Shown here piece after piece: positions 22,049 to 32,200 of a stretch of 64,000 nucleotides of DNA. Position 1 is the first letter of the stretch. Each line of letters begins with the position of its first letter. The position numbers and the translations under genes are program-made. This DNA comes from Naganishia liquefaciens (lineage: Eukaryota; Basidiomycota; Tremellomycetes; Filobasidiales; Filobasidiaceae), in assembly GCA_013423385.1 (NCBI GenBank), contig BLZA01000030.1:558001-622000 (forward strand). The letters are read 5' to 3'. A model generated the notes under the pieces. That model ran no database searches. It was not told the origin of the DNA and saw only the letters and a list, made by a program, of their open reading frames with translations.

Positions 22049-24449
22049 ATGGTGGAAACCATCGCCGATTTTATCGATGTCGCGTTCCATTACATCTTGT
22101 ATCTGCGCGGGGTGTATCCGAGGGATACGTTTCAGAGGAGAAAGGCGTATGGTGTAGGGGTATGGCAGAGTAGGCATCCGGGTGTGAGGGGATATGTGCG
22201 GGGAGTTGTAGAGGCGATAAGGGGGGAAATGCAGAGAGTGAGTCGAGCCGAGGAGCGAAGCGCCGATGGCGAGGTCGCCATGAGCGAGTGACCGAAGGGA
22301 GCGAGAATGCCTGTCTCGTCGAGCGCGAGCGAGGATAGGAGGTGCCGCAGGCGAGGATGAGCGCCGCAGGCAAGGTCTTTGTGAGGCCGTTGTAGGACGG
22401 CCGAGGATTCCCCCGAGCGAAGCGAAAGTGCCTGTCGTCGAGCGAAGCGAAAATACCTGTCGTCGAGCGCAGCGAGGATAGGAGGCGTCGCCAGCAAATA
22501 TCTTGTGCGAGACTGTACGCGACAGGCCAAGAATTGGCATTGCGCTTCTCAAACGAGACAATTGCCACGGGCACAGCATATGCGCGCGGTAGACGCGAAG
22601 GGTTGCGGCCTTGCGGATCTCGGAAAGCACGACAATGTTGTCAGATCACGGATCCGGAAACCGCGCGGGACCACGAGAACGGACGTAACAGGAATCCTCA
22701 AGCTCGTTTCGGGGGTACGAATGCTTTCGCGGAAACTCGTCTTGAAGGCGACTTGACGCTGGGTCATAACGACCGTCAGGAAAGGAGGCATTGCAAGAAC
22801 TTCGAGCGCGGCGGACGACAGTCTCCCGTCGAGCGATGGGGGGCTGGTCATCGTTACAGGCAACGACTCTCTGCGCTGTCCAGAATCGATTCTTGTTGGC
22901 CGACACAACCCAGGCAAGCCTGACGCCGGCGCCTGGGTAATGCATAATGGAGAGCCGCCGAAACCCGATGGATCGGAAGTATGCTGCGAGACGAGATCTC
23001 ATGCCGGTTCGAGCGCCAAATGGATAAACAGTGTCGATGTCGATGGACTCTGGAACAGAATGAGACTAGTCTCTCATCAAGGAAAGCGGGATGAATCTTT
23101 CGGATGTTGGCAGGCCGACGACGGCAAAGCGTTCCACTCATCAGACATGAGGACACACGCTCTGGTTGGGAGTGCTTGTAAGCATCTTTTCGAAGACAGT
23201 GTTCAACAGAACCCGGCAGCCATCGTTCGGGTGATGTAAACCAGAAGACCGAGCGTTACAAGCAACAAATCTGTCCGGCGTTGGGGAGCATGAATTACTC
23301 GTGTCGAGCGGAAAGTCGCTGCAATGCGCCGAGACTCCGTATGCTGTCGCAGGATGGCTGCGAGAAAGCTCCCTCGCTTTGGAAAGATGGAGGCAGCTTC
23401 TTTCGGAATCAGCGGTGTTCAGGGGAAGCCGTCGCAAGCGGTCTGGGGTCGAGGGAGAATCGATCCTCTCCTAGCGCCTTGAAGCTAAAATAAAAGCATG
23501 CACAAGCAGAAGGATGGGATATCATAGGGGCCTCTGAGATGTGTGATCAGGCGCGAGAGGTGCAGACGAAAATCTATTCGCCCATCAGGACATTAACTGA
23601 CGAGATCTTTTATGTGTCGGGGCATAATAGCCATCGTGACTGAGAATGCCCAAGTTTCCGTGAGCTTTCGAAATATAAGTCGTCGCGATGTCCTTGTAGG
23701 GGAACGAAACGGCCTCTTAAGGAATTCTACATTCAAGGGATATTCGCTGACAATCACGCAATATCCCACAGGGCATCCTTCAACGTATAACCCTCATCAT
23801 CAAATCCGCCACGACCAACGCCCCGCTCGAGCGATTCCTCTTCGACATCTCTTATATGGACCTTACGCCTCTGCCGACGGAAGAAGCGCGAGATACGACC
23901 GTCCTCCTCCAGGCGCCTTCGCACCGCGACATCAAGCTGCTTTTCCAGGCGTTCTTAACCAAGCTTTCAGCCCTCGAGACGGGACTCGTCGATAATGATC
24001 CGGATGACGGTGAGTCTCTGCCTCTCCGTTACTGGTATTCAATGCTCATATATGCAGACCTGACCTACGCCGTGGCAATCACCTGTCGTGACGGCACGGA
24101 ACCGGATCTGCGGCCGACGGTAGACTACACATCATACGAGGGCAACCCCTCTACTACGGAAAAACAACCGGTAAGCCTACACTTTCCCTACTTCACTGTT
24201 GTTAACTATATGTTCCCAAATTTGAAGATATACCACCCACCGGAAGGTCCTTCGAATTGGGCGCCGGTCACAACTTCGGACGGTCTTCATCCTTCTCAGT
24301 TCTCTGCTACTCGTCCTGGCAGTGTAATACCCAAGGTGGGGGATAGCCTTCCGAGGAGAGTGGAACAGGTGTTGCCCATCAAAGCGATAGAAACGGGCAT
24401 AGTCGATGTACGCTCTTTTCAATTCGGCGACATCTTGAATCAGCGCTGA
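22049..24449 (+). CDS. REV7: REV7 (MAD2L2-type HORMA protein), DNA polymerase zeta subunit
   Basis: Accessory subunit of the translesion polymerase zeta that bridges Rev3 and Rev1. Exons 22049-22237, 23772-24009, 24058-24170 and 24228-24449 give about 253 aa. Exon 1 encodes the HORMA start, DFIDVAFHYILYLRGVYPRDTFQRRKAYG with QSRHPGVRGYV; exon 2 continues with ITLIIKSATTNAPLERFLFDI and LLFQAFLTKLSALETGLVDN; the C-terminal safety-belt region ends with LPIKAIETGIVDVRSFQ. Matching halves of the HORMA fold on both sides prove that the 1534-bp gap is an intron. Introns 2 and 3 (48 and 57 nt) are multiples of three without stops, so retained forms stay in frame. The ATG at 22049 is the first usable one. 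Confidence 0.88.
22238..23771 (+). repeat. 1534-bp first intron of REV7, with the introner-like repeat (arm B) at its 5' end
   Basis: The donor is GTGAGTC at 22238 and the acceptor CCCACAG ends at 23771. The first roughly 255 bp (to about 22495) match arm A of the lipase intron in the same sense relative to transcription, including GAGCCGAGGAGCGAA and TGAGCGAG-GACCGAAGGGAGCGAGA with equal spacing, a GGCCGTT/GACGGCC hairpin (22385-22402) and GGATAGGAGGCG. The remaining 1.28 kb is unrelated to arm A and holds only short frames with no recognisable protein. It is about 25 times longer than typical introns in the window. Confidence 0.85.
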
Positions 24450-25111
24450 TGGACTTGACGTAGATCGGTCTCATGGTTCAGGAGACCACCGAAAAGCTTA
24501 CAAAGCTTCGGGCACAATCCAATGAGGGCGATCTGCATGCCTGGTGATCTACCCTCGATCCGCATGAAGGATGAACACTTTGGCCAGATCGGATCTTTGG
24601 CGGGCAGATGGATACCGCCATGCATCGTAAAGCGCCAACAAACAGTCACTGTTAGCTTTTCCACTTCGCGGGAATCGAAGACTGCCTCGAAGCATTTTTC
24701 TCTTCTCCTTGCTCTGATAAAGACGACTTGGCCTACCATCCCGACTTGATACTAAAGCCCGGAATGCGAGCTGGAATGCGGTATCGTCGATCTCTTGGCG
24801 CGATATACCCAGATCGGTTACGCGCTGGCCGTGCTAGGCGGATCGGTAATTTACCTTATTGGGTAAATCAAATCAACAAGCAACAATAACTAGATTCGGA
24901 TGAGAGCCATCATACCCTGACGCCATCTGGAGCTTCGTTCAATTCGCAAGAAGGAATTACAAGGATGATAATTGCGTCCAAAAGATGCTGTACAACGTTT
25001 GATAGGATGTGGAGGGGCCATGTAGCGGTCCCGTTTGAGCGAGGTTGTTTCCAGCCAGTGTCCTTGCATGTAACGAATGTGTGGGGCTCTATTTGTGCCT
25101 TGTGTCTGCTC
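24450..25111 (+). other. intergenic, convergent 3' ends
   Basis: About 660 bp between REV7 and the leftward membrane-protein gene. Only short overlapping frames without protein-like features are visible; 3' UTRs are expected. Strand is nominal. Confidence 0.4.
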
Positions 25112-25863
25112 CTATACTTTGCCATGTCCAGCATCCAACATGCTTCCGCGCCGCGACATTTCCTTTAGATATTCGGTGTCTTCCCGACTGCCGTAAGGCT
25201 GCATCATCGAGGGGTACGCAGAGTGCTCTGGCTGAGTGCGGGCGTGATCCCCGTAAGTCAAGCTCGTGACCGGACCATACCCGGTAACATCTGTCGACAT
25301 GGGCTGTTGGGATTCCAAATCGCGCTCCTCGTAGCCGCCCGAAAAGGGCCTGATGAAGGGTGCCTGCCGTAACGGCGACGGGCTCGGCGTCTGGTTGGAA
25401 CCGGACGAGACACTGTTCGACCGGTATCGGTGCATGTAGCGATAAGACGCCTCGGAGCTTATTGACGCCATGGATTTACTTGAGCGATGTTGGATGTACC
25501 CTCGTTGAGCCATAGTGGCCATCGGACGTTGAGGAACCTCCATGGGGCCCGCGAGACGACGGTTGCGGCGGCGGACGTAGCGGACAACACCCATCATACC
25601 GAGGCCTAGCAAGGTGACGGCAACTATGTTTGTGTGAGTGACCAATGCGCCTGTCTCTCGCATAAGAAACTCACCAATCACAATGCCGCCAATCAGCAAG
25701 CCTCTGGTCTGGTCGGAAAACGACTCCCATGTCGTGCAGACCTCTCCCTCTGAGTTGTAGAGTACGCCATCCTATGAGCCATCACTTTGAATGTCAGGAA
25801 CTACGACGGGACCATCTACCAGATACACACCTTCTCATTAACTCGTGTATGACAGGGGAACAT
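25112..25863 (-). CDS. single-pass membrane protein with Ser/Arg-rich cytosolic tail, unrecognised
   Basis: Exons 25863-25831, 25771-25675 and 25623-25112 splice in frame to about 213 aa. A short extracytoplasmic part (DGVLYNSEGEVCTTWESFSDQTRG) leads into one membrane helix (LLIGGIVIVAVTLLGLGMMGVV) with a basic stop-transfer sequence (RYVRRRNRR). The cytosolic tail is rich in Ser, Arg, Tyr and Gln. Topology resembles fungal surface proteins with a single helix, but no family is recognised. The first exon given here may not be the real start: the frame is open upstream without ATG, and a MPSICILFASSIAST signal-like stretch at about 26659 could belong to a 5' exon whose splicing I could not resolve. 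Confidence 0.6.
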
Positions 25864-26852
25864 CGTGAACGAATATCTTTGCGCCTGGAGGATGGGGTGA
25901 AGAGCGCGGTCGAAGGTTATGGCCCGATCTCGAACGGAAAGCGAGGTAAAGAGCGTGTTTATATGTCAACAAGAGATAACGTAGCAGTACAACTAGTCCG
26001 ACCTGGTGAGAAATCGAGTGTATATGTCCCTCGAAGCCAAGATGTCGTCCGCCCAAGCCCAATATAAGCGCCTTGGATCGCGAAACCCAAGAATCAAGGA
26101 GCCAACCCAGCACCAGCGGGGTCTCCGCGTCCAAGAATGCCATGGCTGCCAATGTTTGACTTTGAAAATGCACCCGCAGCCGAAATGTCAACAATCGTTG
26201 ACCCCCCAAAAAGCCATACTGAGTAACTTCGTCAACAATCGACGTGACGGTCTGCCGTCACCAACAAGGCCTGCAAATGACTGCCGTTGACACGGTACAT
26301 TCGCCAGCATATCTCGCTTGCCATCCATCCACATATAGCCCGTCATAAAAGCCCACGGTCATTGATACAAAGTAGCCTAACGCTCTTTGCGTCGATCTCG
26401 GTCGAAGCCGACTGTGAGCGCGTCGAGGTCGCAAACAGGATACTTGACGAAAAACAGCTGCCATTATATTCACGGTAGTATCACACGGTAGTATCACCGG
26501 ATTTGCAGATGCTCTGTGTATGTGGGATGATAGTTGCCTGATCCCAATCAGCCTTCTGGCCCTGGAAACGACTTGCGCTGAAGAGTCTCGACTTTTAGAC
26601 CCGGTCGGAAGAGAAGTGGATGCAATTGAGGAAGCGAACAGGATGCAGATAGAAGGCATTCAGCCGTTGGTCACATGGCAAAAGTCATTTCCCTGAGTCT
26701 ACTATATTTCGTGGTAAAGGTATTTATGTAGAGCCAATGGGCCATCGGAAGTCCCGTGGACCAGCCCTGGGCCATGTTAACAGTGCCTACATAAACTCAG
26801 ACTCCAGAACGCTTTCTTCCAGACCTTTTCACTCGATCTCAACTCATTCAGC

Positions 26853-27460
26853 ATGTCAACTAGGTCGCTGGAGCTCGCTCAAACGCTAGCCGTCACTCTG
26901 ACCGCGGCCCAGACTGGTAAGGCGAACTGCCGCACAGCGATTTTAAGACTTTCTCTCGTATAGAATGCTAAAGCCCTGTCGCAGGCCTTATCTGTAATTC
27001 TGTCCTCGTTGTTAGTGCCTTCAGCCATAGTCCGACCATCGAGACCGCAAAGATTTGGCGTCGGGTATACATACGAGGCAAACCACTGAACCTCGGGATC
27101 GCCTTGGTTTCGGGCAGTCTCTGGAGCTACTTAGCTTATCACAGTGAGTCTAGATCATCGGTGAACATCTTGGAACGGGGTGAGGCTTAGCTGCGTCCCA
27201 TAGCGCTCGACTCACGTGCGAGCAAGCTCTACACTTTCTGCGCAGCCTGCGTTCCTGCACTCATTGCATTCGCCCTGGTCGTCCAGAAGCCACTCGATGA
27301 CAGCATTCTTGAGACGGCGATCGCGGACAAGGCGGATGCGACGCATATCAAACGATTATTCGACAAATGGTACGCTCTCACAGCCGTTCGTGCCGCCATC
27401 ATGGGTTCAGCCGCGATCACTGGAGCTTGGGCGATAGTCTCCAAGCCAAGAGCGCTCTGA
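26853..27460 (+). CDS. DUF1772 (anthrone-oxygenase-like) four-helix membrane protein
   Basis: Small integral membrane protein. Exons 26853-26916, 26985-27143 and 27204-27460 give 159 aa. Hydrophobic helices occur at LICNSVLVVSAFS, LNLGIALVSGSLWSYLAY, FCAACVPALIAFALVV and AIMGSAAITGAWAIV. Before the last helix lies FDKWYALTAVRAAIMG, the W-R signature typical of DUF1772. Members include anthrone oxygenases of polyketide clusters, but most are uncharacterised and no polyketide genes are nearby, so no enzymatic role is claimed. The exon 3 acceptor at 27203 was chosen because it alone keeps the family frame. Confidence 0.7.
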
Positions 27461-27994
27461 GCTTCCCCCTTGTTTTGAAGGAAGGAAGGCCGCTTGATGT
27501 TGAGACGGTAGTCCGTGATTAAACAGATATCAAACACGAATTTTGTTTTCTTGTGGTAGCAAGTGTATACATCTGATACAGAGATACCTGGCCATTGTGG
27601 ACCGTCATCGTGCTATCTTCCCCGTACGCTCAAGTCCATGTACATGGACTAGAGGTTGCAGGAAGTCTCCCCGAAGGCCAAGTTCGAGCGATTAAATCCG
27701 AAGACTGGTCCAGCGGTTGAGGATGAATAAGCTCTGCACAACCCGCTGTTTACGTTGATCTCATCCGTGACGGAGAGATCGCATGCCGCAAAGATGCCCT
27801 TGGGCGCAGATAGCCTGACAAATCTTGGTGGCAGGACAGCGATGCAATCGCGTATTCCGCGAGTCTCCTGCGCGGCGTCCGCTTTTCCGCCGGGACGGGC
27901 TAAAGATATGACCATCGCTGCTCGGACAATGACATGAGCATTCCGAACGACCAGCCAGCGATACGCTACAGCACATACCTGGCAAAAAAGGGAA
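27461..27994 (+). other. intergenic, convergent 3' ends
   Basis: About 530 bp between the DUF1772 gene and the end of PSF1. I see no gene in it; short frames overlap in all directions without protein-like composition. Strand is nominal. Confidence 0.4.
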
Positions 27995-28804
27995 TCATAC
28001 CTCCTCCAGATAGCCTTGAATGATTAACCTCTCGATATCACTTCTTCTGACCATGTATCGCTGACCCTTCCGGAACTCAATCTGCCCCAATTCGGTGTAT
28101 ACCGTTCCGCAGTCCCGTACGACCCGAACATCCACATAAAGATCGTCTATTGTTGGCGGACGTGCGATTGACGAAGTCAAATCCAAAACGTCCAAGAATT
28201 CCGACTTGTAATCGAGGATAAGCTCGTTGTAGTCGTGCAGGAAGTCGGTCTCTTGGGGTGAGAGTCGAGAGCGAACGTCATCCGTGATAACAGGCGGCGC
28301 GTTGGCTGTTCTGCTGTCTCCTCGTTTGTTGGCCAGATTATCCCCAGCCGGACCCTCGTCCACGTCGTCATCCTCTTCCGGTACGAGCATTATCGCGCTA
28401 TCGTTATTTGCCTCGGCAGCCTTTGCGCGTCCTCTACCCGTCATCTTAGTGTTCAATAGATGAGCCAAGGCACCTCCGGCTTCGTTCCAGTACATGTCCT
28501 TGAGCAAGTCGAGCCTTTGGGCATGATATGCGAGAAGACATCGCTTGTTTCGATTTGCCGATAGTTGTCGCACCATAATCTTACACAGTAGTTCCTCTTG
28601 AAGTTGCGCTTGTTGCGAAGGATCTGTCGGTAAATTGTCCTGCATCTGAGACCACTCGTTGGCAACAGCATTCAATGCATTGCCGATCTCACGAGTCTCG
28701 TAGCAGACTTGTCGCACGAGCGGATCATTGTGCTTGGCGAGTGTAGCTGTCTGTATTGACCGTTTAGATTCGAGGATGAGTTTGAGGGCGTCGTCTCCGT
28801 ACAT
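27995..28804 (-). CDS. PSF1: PSF1, GINS complex subunit
   Basis: Subunit of the GINS tetramer of the CMG replicative helicase, needed for replication initiation and fork progression. A single uninterrupted 269-codon exon starts at the ATG at 28804 (MYGDDALKLILESKRS). The N-terminal alpha domain contains MVRQLSANRNKRCLLAYHAQRLDLLKDMYW, the classic Psf1 RNKRC block. An acidic linker of about 50 residues (PEEDDDVDEGPAGD) follows, then ETDFLHDYNELILDYKSE and a C-terminal B domain with DLYVDVRVVRDCGTVYTELG and DIERLIIQGYLEEV. The linker makes it longer than the human protein. It lies downstream of ACC1 on the same strand, 439 bp away. Confidence 0.93.
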   Translation of the reverse strand: MYGDDALKLILESKRSIQTATLAKHNDPLVRQVCYETREIGNALNAVANEWSQMQDNLPTDPSQQAQLQEELLCKIMVRQLSANRNKRCLLAYHAQRLDLLKDMYWNEAGGALAHLLNTKMTGRGRAKAAEANNDSAIMLVPEEDDDVDEGPAGDNLANKRGDSRTANAPPVITDDVRSRLSPQETDFLHDYNELILDYKSEFLDVLDLTSSIARPPTIDDLYVDVRVVRDCGTVYTELGQIEFRKGQRYMVRRSDIERLIIQGYLEEV

Positions 28805-29243
28805 CACGTGTGGCGAAATTCACACTGGACGGGCAATTCAGGATGATGGACCGTAAACGAAGCTCATCGTGCACAAGCACAGAAGACCATCTCCGCCGAT
28901 CGCCCAAAACGCGTCGCGACAGAAGCGTCATGATCGCCGAGCGAGCTGTTGAGCGCGTCTGAACCGCGAATTGAGACTCTCAATCTTTGGCCACTGTTCT
29001 CGAAAACCTTGCCAGTCAACTCTATTGGGATCGGGCGCGGTCGAGACACTGTGCGGGACACATGCGCAGAAGGCATAGGAGACTGCTGATGTAGCATTAT
29101 GGTGTTGTCCTTTATACATTTTATATTCAGGTTCGTGTCTAAATCACAAGAGGCATTTCCCCGAAAACCAAAAGCATTGCCTCTGCCCTATTCTATATCA
29201 TGAGAATGCGGAAAGCGCGAAGGTGAATGTCTCATCAATTTTC

Positions 29244-32200
29244 CTACGAAGATGCCGAGAAGCGCTCGACGAGTGCCTTTCGATCCTCTTCCGACAGTGT
29301 CTCCATGATGCGTGCAAAGCCGGCCAGCGTTCCTTCTCGGTCAGTCTCGGCAAACTCGATGATCTTGTCGCTGATGTACTGAGTCTTGAGTTGAGCAGCG
29401 TATGTCGAGACCGAGTTGGCATTGGCTTCGATCCAGAGAGCAACCGCCTGATCAGAGGCGGGGTCCGCTTCGACCAGCTGTGAGAGAACGTCGGCTCGCT
29501 CGGCAGGCGAAAGAATGGGATGTGATGTCGCCAATTTGTTGAGCATGTGAGCTTCGTTGATTCGTCGACGCAGACGCCAGTAGAAGTATCGTCGTGCTTC
29601 GGTCCACTCGGCGCTTCGGGCACAGCCCTTTGCTTCCATACGTCCAGCTCGATCGTGCAGGTCGGAGTAGAGCAGCGCAATTTGCTGGTAAGTAGGATAC
29701 AGGTGCTTTTCCCTTGCCAACAGCTTCTCCTTGGCTGCGGTCTGCTCCTCAGCAGATTTGGTCGTGTCGGTCGAAGCGGCCTTGAGCTGGGCATATTCGG
29801 AATCGAGTCGCGCCATCGTGGCCAAGACCTTGTCCTTTCGGTACTTGATCTCGACGATACCCTCGGGCTCGAGGACACCACCTCTTGCCTCCTTGTCTGC
29901 GTACATCTCCATGTGCTGTGGGTTGATGGATGGGTCCAGTACGACCCAAGCTCCACCTCGCAATTCACCGTTGGGCACGATGTAAACGAAGACGGGCTGC
30001 TTGTAGGAAGACAGCCCGTCGACAATCTTGGAGCCTTGCTTCAAGATCTCGTCGTACTATCATTTCGGAGGTTATTAGAGAGATCTTGCTGCATCGTAAA
30101 CGACTCGACTTACCATATCCTGCTGACCACCAGAGAATCCTCGCCAGTTGGCGAAAATGATCAGGGGAAGACCCTCGCGATCCATATCGAAGATGGCTTG
30201 AGCAGTCTTATAAGCCGAGTTGGGGTACCAGACTTGCCCAGCCTCCATCAATCTCTGTTCAAAAGACGCTGGGTTTGCTGGATCAGCCGGAACGACCCTC
30301 TCCACTGTTCGAGTTTCGACCGCGATGACACCCATCGGGATACCGCCGAGACGAGCTCGACCGACAACGACTGTCTGCGCCCATCCGCCAAGAGTTTCCT
30401 GGAAGGATCCCTTGTCAAAGAAACCAGATAGCCACTGCTCTCCTGCGTCTGTTTCTTCGAGCTTTCCCTCAATGAACCATCGGGGATCGTAGGGGCCCTT
30501 GGGCGGCTTGTAGTCGATCGTTCGGTCCCAAGGATCGCCTGACGGGAAGATAGGGATAGCCTTGCCCTTCCTATCGGGAATGTATGAAAGCCATTGGACG
30601 ATTTGCAATGCACCGTCCAAATCGCTCTCTGCTGTCAAATGTGAAACACCGTTCTTGTACATGATCTGATGTTGACAGATTAGCATATATTCACTGCTGA
30701 GAAGAAGTGCCGTCTCATACCTGAGTACCACCCAATTGCAAGTTGGAGGTGTAGACTTCACGACCCAAGACCTTGTTCAATGCCGGGGCACCAGTCAAAA
30801 TGATGGGTTGACCTTCAACCTGCACCGTTCGCTGACCCAATCGCAACAGGTAGGCACCGATACCGACGGATCGAGCTGATACCAAGGAAATGGTGAAGAT
30901 GTCGTCGTATGCCCGGGAGGTGGCACCGGCGATCAAACCGGAACCTCTCAGACTCTCGACACCGAGGCCATTCTTGAGACCGATGATATCGGTAACTTGA
31001 TGACGTCTCTCTCCATTCTCTTCGATCTCGTTGGTCTTGACAATACCAGCTGAGCAGACAACGATCAGTCGGGCTCCGAGTTCGCGGGATGGGAAAGCTT
31101 ACCTCCGTTGTCTCTGAGCTTGCTCAAGTTTTCGGGAGTCAGGTACATGTACTTGAAGCCCTTTTCCGGCTTAGCAGGATCGTTCCAAGCAATATCGAAC
31201 AGGCTCATAATCTCCTCCGCAAGGCCGATACGGGCGCCCGAGTTGGCGGACAAGTAGATCCTCGGCAGTCCGAGGCTTCTAGCAAGCTCGGTAACCTTGT
31301 AGAAGTAATCGTCTTCTGTCGGACCGAAAGAACCAATCTGGAAAGTAATGTCGTTGGACACAACAACAACCCGTCGACCCTTCGGGTATTCCGGAGTCTT
31401 GATGGTGAAGATCCAGCCAACCATACCGCAGTTATTCAGTCCAGGCGGTCGGGGAACCTCTTGCAGTTCAGAGTGCTCATCCAAGACGAGTTCGTTCGCG
31501 GTAAGCAAGTCTGTAGGCTCCTTCAGACCAGGATAGAACTCAGCAGTCTTCTCCCAAACACGGCGAACGGCTTGACGGAACAAGTCGGGGAAGTCGTAGA
31601 CGTAGGTGGTGCCGACAACATGAGCCTGGTAACGCTTAGGTTGCAACGACTCTTTAGTCGTGTAAGGGAAGTTGACTCGCTGCAAGTGGAATTGACCCTG
31701 AGGACCGATGGATTTGAGCATGGCGGCACCCTTGTCGGTGCTGACTTCCTGATACGCTTCGTACTTGACGACGAACCCGGAAACGTTCTCGATGAACGAT
31801 CGGATAGGCGTAATCACACCATCAGAGTCTTCAATGACGATTCGGATTTCGGCCTGGGTAACTCGAAGTCGCCACAATCGCTTGCCGTGACGTTCAATGA
31901 ATCCAGCCAATGCTTCCTGAATGTCCTCGAAGGAGATTGGCAGGTGATGCACACAGTTGATCATGATGTGGTTGCAGTCGGCTTGCCTGTTTTGCGAGCT
32001 AACGATTTCGAGGGTGTCCAAGATCGAGTTCACTAGGCGATCGAATTCAGAGACCAAGTACTCTTGGATCTTCATCGAACCCCTCAATCGACCAGGTCGG
32101 AGCAAAGCTCGGACGAAGAATCGAATGTCCGATGGGTTCTCCTTGCCGACAGCGTGGTACACGTGAACCTGTCGGTTGGATACATCCTGCGCGGTGATCT

